Shown: positions 1 through 9,051, counted from the first letter of the stretch. The stretch: DNA of 64,000 nt from Desulfoprunum benzoelyticum (GCF_014201505.1 NZ_JACHEO010000001.1:1-64000), one strand, 5' to 3'. Notes: generated by a model from the sequence alone, not told the origin. Numbers and translations are program-made.

Positions 1-65
1 AGATCTATACCGGCACCAATCAGATCACCCGGATGGTCACCGGCCGGGCCCTGCTGTTCACGTAA
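1..65 (+). CDS. Acyl-CoA dehydrogenase, C-terminal fragment (gene enters from the left)
   Basis: Reading from base 3, the last 20 codons before the TAA at 63-65 give IYTGTNQITRMVTGRALLFT. The IYxGTNQIxR block is the conserved end of acyl-CoA dehydrogenases, close to the FAD-binding C-terminal helix, so this is very probably the tail of such an enzyme. Nothing can be said about substrate. It is followed by a CoA-transferase and an amidohydrolase on the same strand, which fits a catabolic acyl-CoA cluster. The fragment is short, so the family call rests on this single motif. Confidence 0.65.
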   Translation, partial: IYTGTNQITRMVTGRALLFT

Positions 66-551
66 CCCGGGGACAGGCCGATACGAACAGATACGTGTTT
101 CAAGAGACCGTCGAGTCTCGCCCCTGCGCTCAGAAGTGGCGGCATCGGTAAAGCCGATGCCGTCATGTATCAGCCGTACACTTGCGTCGAGTGGGTGCTG
201 ATGTATCTGGTGCCACACAAGCTCGGCGCAACAAACTGCCCGATCAAATTCCGACTTTCAAATGGTGAAATTGCCACCATCATGGATGACATCAGCCCAG
301 AAAAGAATGAACGTCATCGATTCTCACGTCCATTGAACACCAGCCCGGTACTGGACAAGCTCCTCCTTTCCCGCTCGCTTTTTCACCTCGACGATCCGTC
401 ATATTTTTCGTTTTTCAGCTACCTGCAATTTTTCGGAATACCACCTTTTTTTTGAAACGGTTGTGAGAATGGGCGATACGTGTCCCTTTTTCAACCGCAG
501 ACAATATGAACAAGACGTTACTATCGAGAAACCCAAAAAGGGAGTTGCGTT
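66..551. other. Intergenic region upstream of the CoA-transferase
   Basis: This 486-base gap holds a perfect 8-bp stem hairpin at 141-161 (GGCATCGG, four-base loop region, CCGATGCC), probably the end of the acyl-CoA dehydrogenase transcript although no T run follows. A possible 96-codon reading frame at 165-455 has no recognisable motif and low-complexity phenylalanine-rich ends, so I do not call it a gene. The last 20 bases contain the ribosome-binding site AAAGGGAG for the CoA-transferase. No clear promoter was seen. Confidence 0.5.
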
Positions 552-2575
552 ATGAAAGAGTTCAATCCGTTGATCGGCAAAATGCATTTGAAAGAGATCC
601 GGCATCCGATGGTCGACCCGATATCGGCCATGCGGATCAAGAGAGGAAAAATCGTCACCGCTGAAGAGGCCATCGATCTTATCCGCGATAATGACACGAT
701 TGTCACGGCAGGCTTTATCGGGGCCGGATTTGCCGAGGAACTTGCCATCGCCCTCAAGGAGCGGTTCCTGGAGACCGGCCGGCCGAGAAATCTGACGCTG
801 ACGTATGCGGCAGGCCAGGGGGACGGGAAAACCAAAGGGCTGAATCACCTGGCCCAGGAAGGCCTGGTGGGAAAACTCATCTGCGGTCATACCGGTGTTT
901 GCCCGGAACTGGGGAAACTGGTCTTCGAGAACAAGATCCTCGCCTACAACGTTCCCCTGGGGGTTGCATCCCAACTGTATCGCGATATCGCCGCCGGCAA
1001 GCCGGGCAATCTGACCCATGTCGGCCTCGGCACCTTTATCGATCCCCGGGTCGATGGCGGCAAGATCAACGAACTGACCAAGACCCAGGGTGAAGATATT
1101 GTCACGGTGATGAATGTCAAAGGCAGGGACTATCTGTTCTACCACGCTTTCCCCATCCATGTCGCCTTCCTGCGTGGGACGTCGGCCGACCCTGACGGCA
1201 ACATCACCATGGAGAAGGAAGCCATGGTCCTCGATGCGCTGTCGATGGCCCAGGCTGTCAGGAACTCCGGCGGGGTCGTCATCGTCCAGGTTAAAAGGAT
1301 TGCCGACAGCGGCACGCTCAATGCCCGTGATGTCATCATCCCCGGCATCCTGGTCGACTGCGTCGTGGTAGGCAAACCGGAAAACCATCTTCAAACGTAT
1401 GGTACGTCCTATAGTGCGGCATTCAGTTGCGAGCAGAGGGTGCCGATGCAGGCGATCCCGCCGCTGGAAATGGGTTCTCGCAAGATCATTGCCAGACGAG
1501 CTGTATGCGAGTTGAAGCCCAACAGCATCGTCAACCTCGGCGTCGGTATTCCGGAAGGGGTCTCCCGGGTGGCCAACGAAGAACGGGTGCTGGAATATGC
1601 CACCCTGACCGCCGAATCGGGGATCATCGGCGGCCTGCCGATGGGAGGACTGGATTTCGGCGCCGGCATCAACGTCGATGCCCTGATTACCGGCAATTAT
1701 ATGTTTGACTTCTACGATGGCGGCGGGCTCGACATTGCCTTCCTCGGCATGGCGGAGACGGACGCGGAAGGGAACGTCAACGTCAGCAAGTTCGGGCCTC
1801 GGGTGACAGGTCCTGGAGGGTTCATCAACATCAGCCAGAATGCCAAGAAAGTCGCTTCGTCGGGACGTTCACCGCCGGTGGGCTCAAGACTTCGGTTGAG
1901 GACGGCAAGCTGTTCATCGACCAGGAAGGGCAGGAGAAAAAGTTCGTCCGCCAGGTGGAACAGAAAACGTTCAGCGGCAGGTACGCCGCAAGCATCCGGC
2001 AGCAGGTACTGTATATCACCGAGCGCTGTGTCTTCACCTTATGCGAGGAAGGGCTGGAACTGATTGAGATCGCTCCGGGGATAGACCTGGAGTCCCAGAT
2101 TCTGGCACTGATGGATTTCAAACCGGTCATGCGCCGGCCGCCGAAGCTGATGGACGAACGACTATTCCGGCTCCGCCGCATGGGGATCAAGGACGACCTG
2201 CTGAACATCCCCGTCGAGGATCGTTTCACCTACCATCCGGAACAGAACACCATCTACATCAACCTCGAAAACTACTACATGAAATCGAGTGAAGATATTC
2301 AAGAGCTGAAAAGGGTCGTGGGGGCGATACTGGAGCCTCTCGGCCGGAAGGTGCACACCGTCGTCAACTACGACAACTTCAACGTCTCGCCGCATCTGGT
2401 CGACGAATACGTCGAACTGGTGAAGTACGCGGCACAATTCTACGAGAGCGTCACCCGCTATACGACCAGCACCTTCCTGCGGATGAAACTCGGTGATGAA
2501 ATGCAGAAGCGGGGCGTTGCTCCCCACATTTATGAAAGCAGGGAAGAGGCGCGCAAGGCGATGGCCGACGTCTGA
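552..2575 (+). pseudogene. Acyl-CoA:acetate/3-ketoacid CoA-transferase, interrupted by a frameshift
   Basis: The enzyme would move CoA between carboxylic acids through a glutamyl-CoA thioester. It belongs to the YdiF-like family I CoA-transferases, with alpha and beta halves in one chain. The catalytic glutamate is visible as Glu355 in TAESGIIGG. Frame 1 reads well from ATG 552 to about base 1850 and then turns into unrelated residues ending at 2063. The expected continuation (GTFTAGGLKTSVEDGKLF and onward to the stop at 2575) lies in another frame. Adding one base near 1853 (a gtcgcttcgtc context) restores one chain of about 674 residues. The last 150 residues, after the transferase core, form an extra domain with a YTTSTFLRMKLGDE block. 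This is either a real inactivating deletion or a sequencing error; the clean downstream frame favours a recent event or an error. Confidence 0.8.
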
Positions 2576-2716
2576 GTCGTCACAACAGATGATGGCAACC
2601 TCCAGGCAATGATGGTAGGATCATCGGCAGAGTGCCGGGACAACGACCTTTCCCGGCACCGGCCGCGTGATCCACAGCCAGATCGCCCTCCAGGTCGCCG
2701 AACGGGGAGAAGAACA

Positions 2717-3544
2717 ATGACAGTCATCGATTTCCATGTCCATCTGGCCGACGCCCGGTACTTGAAGCCGGAGATCATGGCGTTCATGCGGGAGAACAAT
2801 CCCGGTTACTGCCGGCACTTCGGCGGCGGGCCTCATCCCGAAGGGATCGTAGCCTATTTCGCAGCGCAAGGGGTGACTCGGGCGGTTATGCTCGCCGAGT
2901 ACGCACCGAAGGCCACCGGGGTGGTGTCAAATGAAGCCATCGCCGGGTTTTGCCGCGATCACCAGGAACTGATCCCTTTCGCCTCCATCTCGCTCGAGAC
3001 CGATGCCTCCTATGTGGATCAGGCCCGGCATGCCGTGGAGGAACTGGGCATGAAGGGTTTCAAACTCCTTCCCTCCTATCAGCATTTTTATCCCAACGAT
3101 CCGGCATTCTTCCCGTTTTTCGATTACGTCCAATCACAGCGGTTGCCGGTCATGTTTCACACCGGTTCCTCGATTTTCCAGGGGACGCGGATCAAGTATG
3201 CCGATCCGCTGCTGCTCGACGATGTGGCCGATGAATTCCCGGAGCTGACCATCATCATGGAGCACGGCGGGCGGCCATTCTGGTATGACCGGGCAGCATG
3301 GCTGCTCACCAGACATCGCAACGTCCACATCGGCATCGCCGGGATCGCCACGCGCCATCTTCCCCGCTATTTTCCCAATCTCGAAAAGTATGCCGACCGC
3401 TTCCTGTTCGGGAGCGACTGGCCGGCGGTACCGCTGGATGTCGAGGGGCTTGTCGACAGGGTGCTGGCGCTGCCCTATTCAGTCGACACCAAGGCGAGCA
3501 TCCTTTACGGCAATGCCGAACGGTTGTTGGGCCTCAAGAACTGA
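2717..3544 (+). CDS. Amidohydrolase family 2 metal-dependent TIM-barrel hydrolase
   Basis: A 275-residue protein of the Amidohydro_2 type, the group that includes amidohydrolases, decarboxylases and hydrolases of aromatic-ring breakdown products. The metal-binding HxH is in DFHVHLAD (His7, His9), a later ligand region in MEHGGRPFW, and the C-terminal acid in FGSDWPAVP. No signal peptide is present, so it is cytoplasmic. The frame stays open upstream to 2609, but ATG 2717 is chosen because GGGGAGAAGAAC precedes it and homology-like sequence begins there. It follows the broken CoA-transferase by 141 bases on the same strand. The substrate is unknown; by context it may be a ring-derived acid. 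Confidence 0.8.
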   Translation: MTVIDFHVHLADARYLKPEIMAFMRENNPGYCRHFGGGPHPEGIVAYFAAQGVTRAVMLAEYAPKATGVVSNEAIAGFCRDHQELIPFASISLETDASYVDQARHAVEELGMKGFKLLPSYQHFYPNDPAFFPFFDYVQSQRLPVMFHTGSSIFQGTRIKYADPLLLDDVADEFPELTIIMEHGGRPFWYDRAAWLLTRHRNVHIGIAGIATRHLPRYFPNLEKYADRFLFGSDWPAVPLDVEGLVDRVLALPYSVDTKASILYGNAERLLGLKN

Positions 3545-3562
3545 GATCTCGACTTCTCCCGC

Positions 3563-3741
3563 TGTCGTCCCGACCACCCCCAATGTCATCTCGACCGCCA
3601 GGGAGAGATCTCCAGCGACAAAGCCGAGTTTTCTCGCTGGTGCTTGAAAAAACAACAATAAAACCGTCATTCCATCCATTCCTTCTCCCTCTTCTCGACC
3701 TTCCCCCCTCCTTGTCATCCCGGCCGTAAGGAAGAAATCTC
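3563..3741. repeat. Three degenerate copies of a TGTCATCYCGACC...GGAGAGATCTC intergenic repeat
   Basis: Within the 508-base gap 3545-4052, three related units are seen: a partial one at about 3563-3575 (TGTCGTCCCGACC), a full one at 3584-3612 (TGTCATCTCGACC, then GGGAGAGATCTC) and another at 3713-3741 (TGTCATCCCGGCC, then AGGAAGAAATCTC). Interspersed repeats beginning TGTCATTTCGACC and ending GGAGAAATCT are familiar from many bacterial genomes. The rest of the gap is pyrimidine-rich, then AT-rich from 3830, and is the presumed promoter region of the moeA-like gene. Confidence 0.55.
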
Positions 3742-3862
3742 CATCGGCGGAAACGAGATTATCTGCCCTGCCTGCATTGCCGCGGTTTGGTCTGGTGGCG
3801 GCGATTACTGTCAGTATCTCTCTTTTTTCGTCGATTATTTCTTTTGCTTTGACAAAAATTAC

Positions 3863-3876
3863 ACCTTAGGTAAGGT
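3863..3876. promoter_or_regulatory. Perfect 6-2-6 inverted repeat in the moeA-bamBC leader
   Basis: ACCTTA-GG-TAAGGT is a perfect dyad in the AT-rich stretch 177 bases before the moeA-like start. A TTGACA hexamer at 3849-3854 lies directly upstream, and the dyad would overlap the spacer or -10 region of any promoter using it. A repressor operator, perhaps metal- or substrate-responsive, is plausible. It does not look like the ModE consensus. This is inference from position and symmetry only. Confidence 0.35.
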
Positions 3877-4052
3877 TACACATTATATAGTTGTTCGTTA
3901 AATATTTATGCATTGCTGTGTTTGGGTGGCGGTTAGTCGGCGGGTGAACACCGATCAATCGATGCTGGCGATTACTTCCCGCGGCAGGAATAACAGGGGA
4001 GGAAGGCCAAAAACCGCCGGGCCGGCAGGAGTGTGTCGTGTAAGAGGTTGGT

Positions 4053-5165
4053 ATGATAGATGTTCACAAGGCACAACAGATTATTCAGGCGGCAATCCCG
4101 GTTCTGGGAAGCGAAAGCGTGCCCCTGCTCGAGTCCCTGGGACGGGTGTTGGCCCGGGATATTGTCGCCACCGAAGATTCCCCGGGCACCGATATTTCGA
4201 CCAAAGACGGTTTCACCCTCCATCATAAGTCGCTCACCGGGGCGTCGCCGCAATCCCCGGTCTTCCTCAAGATCATCGGCGAATCGGCCGCCGGCCGGCC
4301 GTGCGGGGCCGCAGTCAAGGCCGGCGAAGCGGTGCGGATCATGGCCGGCGGTATGGTGCCGGATGGGGCGGATACGGTCGTCGGCCTCGAGATTGTCACC
4401 GAGGACCACGGCTATGTCGTCTGCACCAGCGCGCCGAGGCGGGGGGGCAGTGTCCGTCTGCGGGGGGCGTTGCTCAAAAACGGCGAGACCGTCTTTCGCG
4501 CCGGCATGGTGGTCGGTCCGGCGGAGGTGGGGGTATTGGCGTCGCTGCGGCGGGCCTATGTCCCGGTGCATCGGCGTCCCCTGGTGGCGATTGCCACTAC
4601 CGGCGATGAACTGGCGGACTTTCATGAGCCGGCCTCGCCGTCGAAAACCATGAGTTCCAACCTCTATGCCCTGGCGGCCCAGGTGCTGGAAGCCGGGGCG
4701 GTGCCGCTGTGCATCGGGATCGTCGGGGACGAACTGGAGACTCTGCAGACCCATCTCCGCGAGGCCCTCCATGCCGATGTCATCATCACCTCGGGCGGCA
4801 TGTCCAAGGGCCGGTATGATCTGGTCCGGGAGTCCTTTGCCGCGCTGGGGATGGACATGAAGCTCTCGACCCTGCTCGGCAAACCCGGCAAGCCTGCGAT
4901 CTTCGGCAAGATCGGCGCCAGTCTCGTCTTCGGGCTGCCGGGTAGCCCACCGGCGGCGATGATCTCGTTTGAGCAGTTCATCCGACCGGCGATCCTCAGA
5001 ATGATGGGCCACGCCCGGGTGCCCTCTCGGTCGGCAGCCGATGACCGCCAGGAAGGAACCGGCGACGGCCTGTTTTCTTTGTACCAACTGTTCAAACAGG
5101 GGCGGGCGGCGATGCCGGCGGAAAACGGACCCTCGCCGATCCCGTTGAGAATGTCCTCGCCCTGA
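4053..5165 (+). CDS. MoeA-like molybdopterin molybdotransferase lacking the C-terminal domain
   Basis: MoeA inserts molybdenum or tungsten into adenylated molybdopterin. This 370-residue protein shows the family landmarks: the N-terminal DISTKDGFTL block, the nucleotide-binding-fold signature TSGGMSKGRYDLV and GLPGSPPAAM near the end of the MPT-binding domain. After roughly residue 310 the sequence no longer resembles MoeA, and the usual C-terminal beta-barrel domain IV is missing (E. coli MoeA is about 411 residues). It lies 95 bases before a tungsten oxidoreductase gene, so a dedicated role in tungsten-cofactor insertion is a reasonable inference. The truncated end could be a lineage variant or an old frameshift; the other frames near 5020-5165 gave no domain IV sequence. 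Confidence 0.8.
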   Translation: MIDVHKAQQIIQAAIPVLGSESVPLLESLGRVLARDIVATEDSPGTDISTKDGFTLHHKSLTGASPQSPVFLKIIGESAAGRPCGAAVKAGEAVRIMAGGMVPDGADTVVGLEIVTEDHGYVVCTSAPRRGGSVRLRGALLKNGETVFRAGMVVGPAEVGVLASLRRAYVPVHRRPLVAIATTGDELADFHEPASPSKTMSSNLYALAAQVLEAGAVPLCIGIVGDELETLQTHLREALHADVIITSGGMSKGRYDLVRESFAALGMDMKLSTLLGKPGKPAIFGKIGASLVFGLPGSPPAAMISFEQFIRPAILRMMGHARVPSRSAADDRQEGTGDGLFSLYQLFKQGRAAMPAENGPSPIPLRMSSP

Positions 5166-5260
5166 CCAGATTCGCTATCCGTAGGTGGCATTGGGATAAG
5201 CCCGGCTACCGGTTCCGGAGCGTTGAAAAGCAAATGCGCCATAGATGGAGATGAGCACAG

Positions 5261-7243
5261 ATGAGATACGCAGAGACAGGATATAACTTGGAAATTGACT
5301 TGGCCACCGGCAAGATCGAACGGGTGGAAACCGACCCGAATCTGCTGGGGCAGCATCTCGGGGGGCTGGGGACCAACGTCAAGCTGATGTGGGACCGGGT
5401 GCCCCCCGAGACCAAGGCCTTCGACCCTGAAAATCTCCTGATCTTCAGTAACGGCCTGTTGTGTGGCACCCCCGCCTTCAGCATGAACCGGACCGTGCTG
5501 TCCTTTGTTTCGCCGCAATCCGATCTGCTGGCCTACCCCATGATGGGCGGTTTCTGGGCGACGGAGCTGAAGTTCGCCGGCTATGACAAGGTCATCTTCC
5601 GTAACAAGTCACCGAAGCTGGTCTACATCTACATCAACAATGACAAGGTGGAAATACGGGATGCCGCCCACCTCAAGGGCAAAGGGGCGGTCGAAACGCA
5701 GGAACTGATCCGGGAGGAGTTGAAGGAGCCGAGGGCTCAGGTCGCCGCCATCGGCCTGGCCGGGGAGAATCGGGTCTTTACCGCCTCGATCGAGCAGGGC
5801 CGGTCGAGTGCCAGCCGCCTCGGCGGCGGCGCCGTCATGGGCGATAAAAACATCAAGGCGGTCGCCGTTCGGGGCACAAAAGACGTCAATCTCGCCCGCG
5901 GGGCCGAGTTCATGGCCCACATGAAGGACATAACAAAATACATTCATTACAGGAATAACAATCCCCTGCCGGGTGTCATGACCATCCTCTCCGGCATCGG
6001 CTCGCCCCAGGAGATGAAGCACACCGATGAAAAGTGGCACACGGAGAGTTTTGCCTGGGGCAACGCCCGCAAACGACGAAAAGACTTCTGGACCAAGGAC
6101 ATCGAGAAAAGCTGGAAAGAAACGCAGGACAATGCGATCAAGCGCTTTGTCAGTTGCTTCAACTGCCCGCAGCAATGCGGCGGCTTGATCACCCATGGCG
6201 ACGTATCGAGTTACATGATGAAATGTTTCTCGAAACTGACCTACCTGATGGGCGCCTATGTCGATGATCTGGACTTCGGTTTCAGGATCGCCAAACGGGC
6301 CTTCGAGTACGGCGTCGACTCCTTCTCGACGCCGCAGATCCTGGCCTTCGCCGTCGAGCTGTATGAGGCCGGCATCCTGACCGACAAGGATTTCGAGGGG
6401 TGTCCGACCGACAAGGAGGGCCGGTTCGTCTGGCTCCTCGACCGGCTGGTGCGGAGAGAGGGAATCGGTGATGTCCTGGCCGACGGCACCTACTGGGCCG
6501 CCCGCAAGATCGGCAACGGCGCCGAGGCCTACGATCACAATACCGTCAAGAAGCACGAGCAGATGAACATCAAACTCGGCATGCTCGACCCCCTGTATTA
6601 CCTGATGTACGCCACCAACGAGAAGATCAGCATCACCCAGATCGAGGGTAACTGGCCCCAGGGCGCGTTCCCCTCGCGGGAGGATCGGGAGGCGTTCGTG
6701 GCCGACTGGCCCCAGCTCCCCGACGACAAGTTCAAACAGTATTTCCTCGACTGGAACCCGCGCGGCGAAAATTCCAATCCCTATTACCCGACGCCGCAGA
6801 TGTGCAGTGAAATAGTGGACTGGATGGAGATGCTGCACAATGTCGACGATGCCATCGGCCTGTGTGCGGGGATGGGATCGTTCTGCCTGAAACCGCCGTA
6901 TCACATCCACAACTATCCGAAACTGATTTCGGCCGCGACCGGAATGGATCTCGATGAAGAGGGCCTGAAGAAGATCGTCAGCCGCAGCCGCAACCTGCAC
7001 CGGGCCTTCAACAACCGCCGGGGCATGACCCGGGCGGATGAAAAACCGCCCGAGGATCATTGGAAACATCGCTTCCCCGAGTATGAAGAGCAACTCCTCA
7101 GCACGTACTACACCTATAAAGGCTGGAATCATGACGGTGTCCCGACACGGGAGAAATTGATGGAACTGGATTTGGGCTATGTCGCCGATGACCTGGAAAA
7201 GAGAGGAATTTTGAAAGATGGCCAAAATAAAGAAGATAATTAA
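5261..7243 (+). CDS. bamB: BamB-like tungsten-containing aldehyde:ferredoxin oxidoreductase family protein
   Basis: This 660-residue protein belongs to the AOR family (tungsten bis-pterin plus one 4Fe-4S cluster). It is strikingly like BamB, the active-site subunit of the class II benzoyl-CoA reductase of Geobacter, along its whole length: MRYAETGYNLEIDL at the start, SSASRLGGGAVMGDKNIKAV for pterin binding and CFNCPQQCGG for the cluster. Cluster ligands are Cys299, Cys302, Cys306 and probably Cys535. It overlaps the bamC-like gene by 26 bases and follows a MoeA-like gene. The bamD-I electron-bifurcating subunits are absent from the window, so the pair may reduce or oxidise a different substrate (an aromatic acyl-CoA or aldehyde). 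The AOR/BamB family call is firm; the precise reaction is not. Confidence 0.85.
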   Translation: MRYAETGYNLEIDLATGKIERVETDPNLLGQHLGGLGTNVKLMWDRVPPETKAFDPENLLIFSNGLLCGTPAFSMNRTVLSFVSPQSDLLAYPMMGGFWATELKFAGYDKVIFRNKSPKLVYIYINNDKVEIRDAAHLKGKGAVETQELIREELKEPRAQVAAIGLAGENRVFTASIEQGRSSASRLGGGAVMGDKNIKAVAVRGTKDVNLARGAEFMAHMKDITKYIHYRNNNPLPGVMTILSGIGSPQEMKHTDEKWHTESFAWGNARKRRKDFWTKDIEKSWKETQDNAIKRFVSCFNCPQQCGGLITHGDVSSYMMKCFSKLTYLMGAYVDDLDFGFRIAKRAFEYGVDSFSTPQILAFAVELYEAGILTDKDFEGCPTDKEGRFVWLLDRLVRREGIGDVLADGTYWAARKIGNGAEAYDHNTVKKHEQMNIKLGMLDPLYYLMYATNEKISITQIEGNWPQGAFPSREDREAFVADWPQLPDDKFKQYFLDWNPRGENSNPYYPTPQMCSEIVDWMEMLHNVDDAIGLCAGMGSFCLKPPYHIHNYPKLISAATGMDLDEEGLKKIVSRSRNLHRAFNNRRGMTRADEKPPEDHWKHRFPEYEEQLLSTYYTYKGWNHDGVPTREKLMELDLGYVADDLEKRGILKDGQNKEDN

Positions 7244-7748
7244 GACAATCACGGTCGATGCGGATAAGTGCAACGGCTGCCGGAGCTGCGAGGTGATCTG
7301 CTCCGCCTTCCATTCCACGCCGAAGTACAGCACCATCAACACGGCCAGGGCACGGATTCACGTGACGACCCACCGTCTGAAAAACATCTGGCTGCCGGTT
7401 TTCGCGGGGGACTATGTCCCGGCGGAATGCGGTTGCCGCGATAAGTATCTGCTTGACGGCAAGGAATACAGTGAATGCAGCTTCTGCCGGGCGGCCTGCC
7501 CCTCACGGGATCTGTTCAAGGAACCGGATTCCGGACTGCCCCTCAAATGCGATATGTGCGAGGGCGAAGCAACACCGCTGTGCGTCGAGTGGTGTCTCAA
7601 CGACGTCCTGACCTATCAGGAGCGGGAAGAGGAGGTCGAAGAACCGGTTATGATGGGAGATCTCGAGAAGGGACTGGAGTCCCTGGTCGCCAGATTCGGG
7701 CTGGACAAGCTCACCGGTTCTCTGACCCGTCTGTCGCGGAAGGATTGA
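7218..7748 (+). CDS. bamC: BamC-like ferredoxin subunit with multiple 4Fe-4S clusters
   Basis: A 176-residue iron-sulfur protein that would carry electrons to or from the BamB-like subunit. Cysteine groups are visible in order: CNGCRSCEVIC near the N-terminus, a central CGC, CSFCRAACPSRD, and CDMCEGE followed by CVEWC, enough for three clusters. The start MAKIKKIIKTI and the SGLPLKCDMC block match BamC of the benzoyl-CoA reductase complex. The gene starts 26 bases inside bamB, which indicates translational coupling and a fixed partner. There is no signal peptide, so it is cytoplasmic. Confidence 0.82.
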   Translation: MAKIKKIIKTITVDADKCNGCRSCEVICSAFHSTPKYSTINTARARIHVTTHRLKNIWLPVFAGDYVPAECGCRDKYLLDGKEYSECSFCRAACPSRDLFKEPDSGLPLKCDMCEGEATPLCVEWCLNDVLTYQEREEEVEEPVMMGDLEKGLESLVARFGLDKLTGSLTRLSRKD

Positions 7749-7905
7749 GGGGAAATCGTCCGCTCGCCCCGTCGCCGGCCGGCCATCGGCGGCGCTGTTC
7801 CGGCTTGGAACCGTGAAGGGGATTTCCGGAGCGACCACATCCCTGGGGGCGAGCGATCTGGTGTTGAGGTCGAGCCGCTCCTCGGGGAACAAGGTGACTT
7901 GAGTT

Positions 7906-9009
7906 GTGAGAAAGTCTACGGCACACGTTCAGCAGTTGCAGAAGATGTATTCCCTTGACAACGGCAGATTGCAGGGAGAAGCCGGGTGGGAGAAATTTCC
8001 CCTCTTCTGGTTCATCCTGTTCCTGTCGTACCAATGCACCCGGAAATGCAGGTACTGTTATGCCCTCAACCAGGCCGGGGTCGGCAGACAGCGGCTGGAA
8101 ATGGATGAGGATACATTTGCGGTGCTGCTCGATTGGATTCCGGATGTCTGGAGACGGAACAACGTCAAGGTCAACATCGTCAACTTTCTGGGCGGCGAGC
8201 CCCTGCTGCGGACCGATCGGATCAGAAAGGTCATGGATGTCGTCTACAGCCATACCGATGGGATGCAGGGGCTGGTCAACACCAACGCCGATCTGGTCGA
8301 TACGGTCAATTGGGACGATCTTGAATCGATCCAGTGGATGACGGTCAACATTGCCGACACGAGCCTGGAAGAGCTGGCGCGACGGATGAACGTCATCCGG
8401 CAAAGGTCGAATGTCATCAATCAGACCATCGCCGCCACCCTCGATGAGGTCAATCTCGAACGGGTTGTGGACATCACCCGTTTCGGGATGGAAAACGGCT
8501 ACCGGTTGCGGTTCTACAAGAATCTGTTTGCAGCACCTGGTGGTGAATATCATCGAAAATTGTTGAAGAAATATCACGAAGTCGTTGATCTGCTGGAAAA
8601 ATACATCGCTCGCGGCTTCAATGTCCATACGACGTTTCTCATTGATATTCTCATCCCCTCCTGGGACCTTCCCTCCAGCCCTTATCCCTGCGGCAGGAGA
8701 TTGGCCGTGGTCTTTCCCGATGGAACGATCGGCCCCTGCATCCGTAACCACGGCTTTACGACCGGAACCATACTTGATCCGGATCCGCTGCGCCGCCTGC
8801 AGTGCGCGATGTTTCACTATGACGGGACAAGATCGGACCTGCCGGAAGATTGCCGGGAATGCCCCAGTAGAGATGTCTGCCAGGGTGGATGTCCGAATGA
8901 CAAGTTACTGGTGACCGGAAACAGTGCGGGCAGATCGGTTGCCTGTGACCTGCACCGGGAGATTATTCCCCGGTTGCAGCACCTGGATAGTCTGCAACGG
9001 CGCTCCTGA
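7906..9009 (+). CDS. Radical SAM protein with SPASM-type C-terminal cysteine cluster
   Basis: The 367-residue protein has the radical SAM motif CTRKCRYC (Cys44, Cys48, Cys51) and a SPASM-like C-terminus with PCIRN, CRECPSRDVCQGGCP and a late cysteine. SPASM proteins usually modify peptides or proteins. The position between a tungsten oxidoreductase pair and a dehydrogenase recalls the radical SAM proteins known to accompany tungsten-cofactor oxidoreductases, so a maturase for the BamBC-like enzyme is a reasonable guess. The start chosen is GTG 7906, preceded by AAGGTGA at a suitable distance; ATG 7945 is a possible alternative. A 29-codon frame at 7813-7902 ends just before it and is treated as a finding. 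Confidence 0.8.
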   Translation: MRKSTAHVQQLQKMYSLDNGRLQGEAGWEKFPLFWFILFLSYQCTRKCRYCYALNQAGVGRQRLEMDEDTFAVLLDWIPDVWRRNNVKVNIVNFLGGEPLLRTDRIRKVMDVVYSHTDGMQGLVNTNADLVDTVNWDDLESIQWMTVNIADTSLEELARRMNVIRQRSNVINQTIAATLDEVNLERVVDITRFGMENGYRLRFYKNLFAAPGGEYHRKLLKKYHEVVDLLEKYIARGFNVHTTFLIDILIPSWDLPSSPYPCGRRLAVVFPDGTIGPCIRNHGFTTGTILDPDPLRRLQCAMFHYDGTRSDLPEDCRECPSRDVCQGGCPNDKLLVTGNSAGRSVACDLHREIIPRLQHLDSLQRRS

Positions 9010-9051
9010 CCTGCCTTGTGCGCCCCCTGAACCTGCTGATACAAGGAAAAC

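Noticed and set aside
165-455. A 96-codon frame before the CoA-transferase
   Set aside because: No ribosome-binding site, no recognisable motif and Phe-rich low-complexity end.
3841-3900. ModE or similar molybdate box before the moeA-like gene
   Set aside because: The dyad sequence does not match the known CGCTATATA-type half sites.
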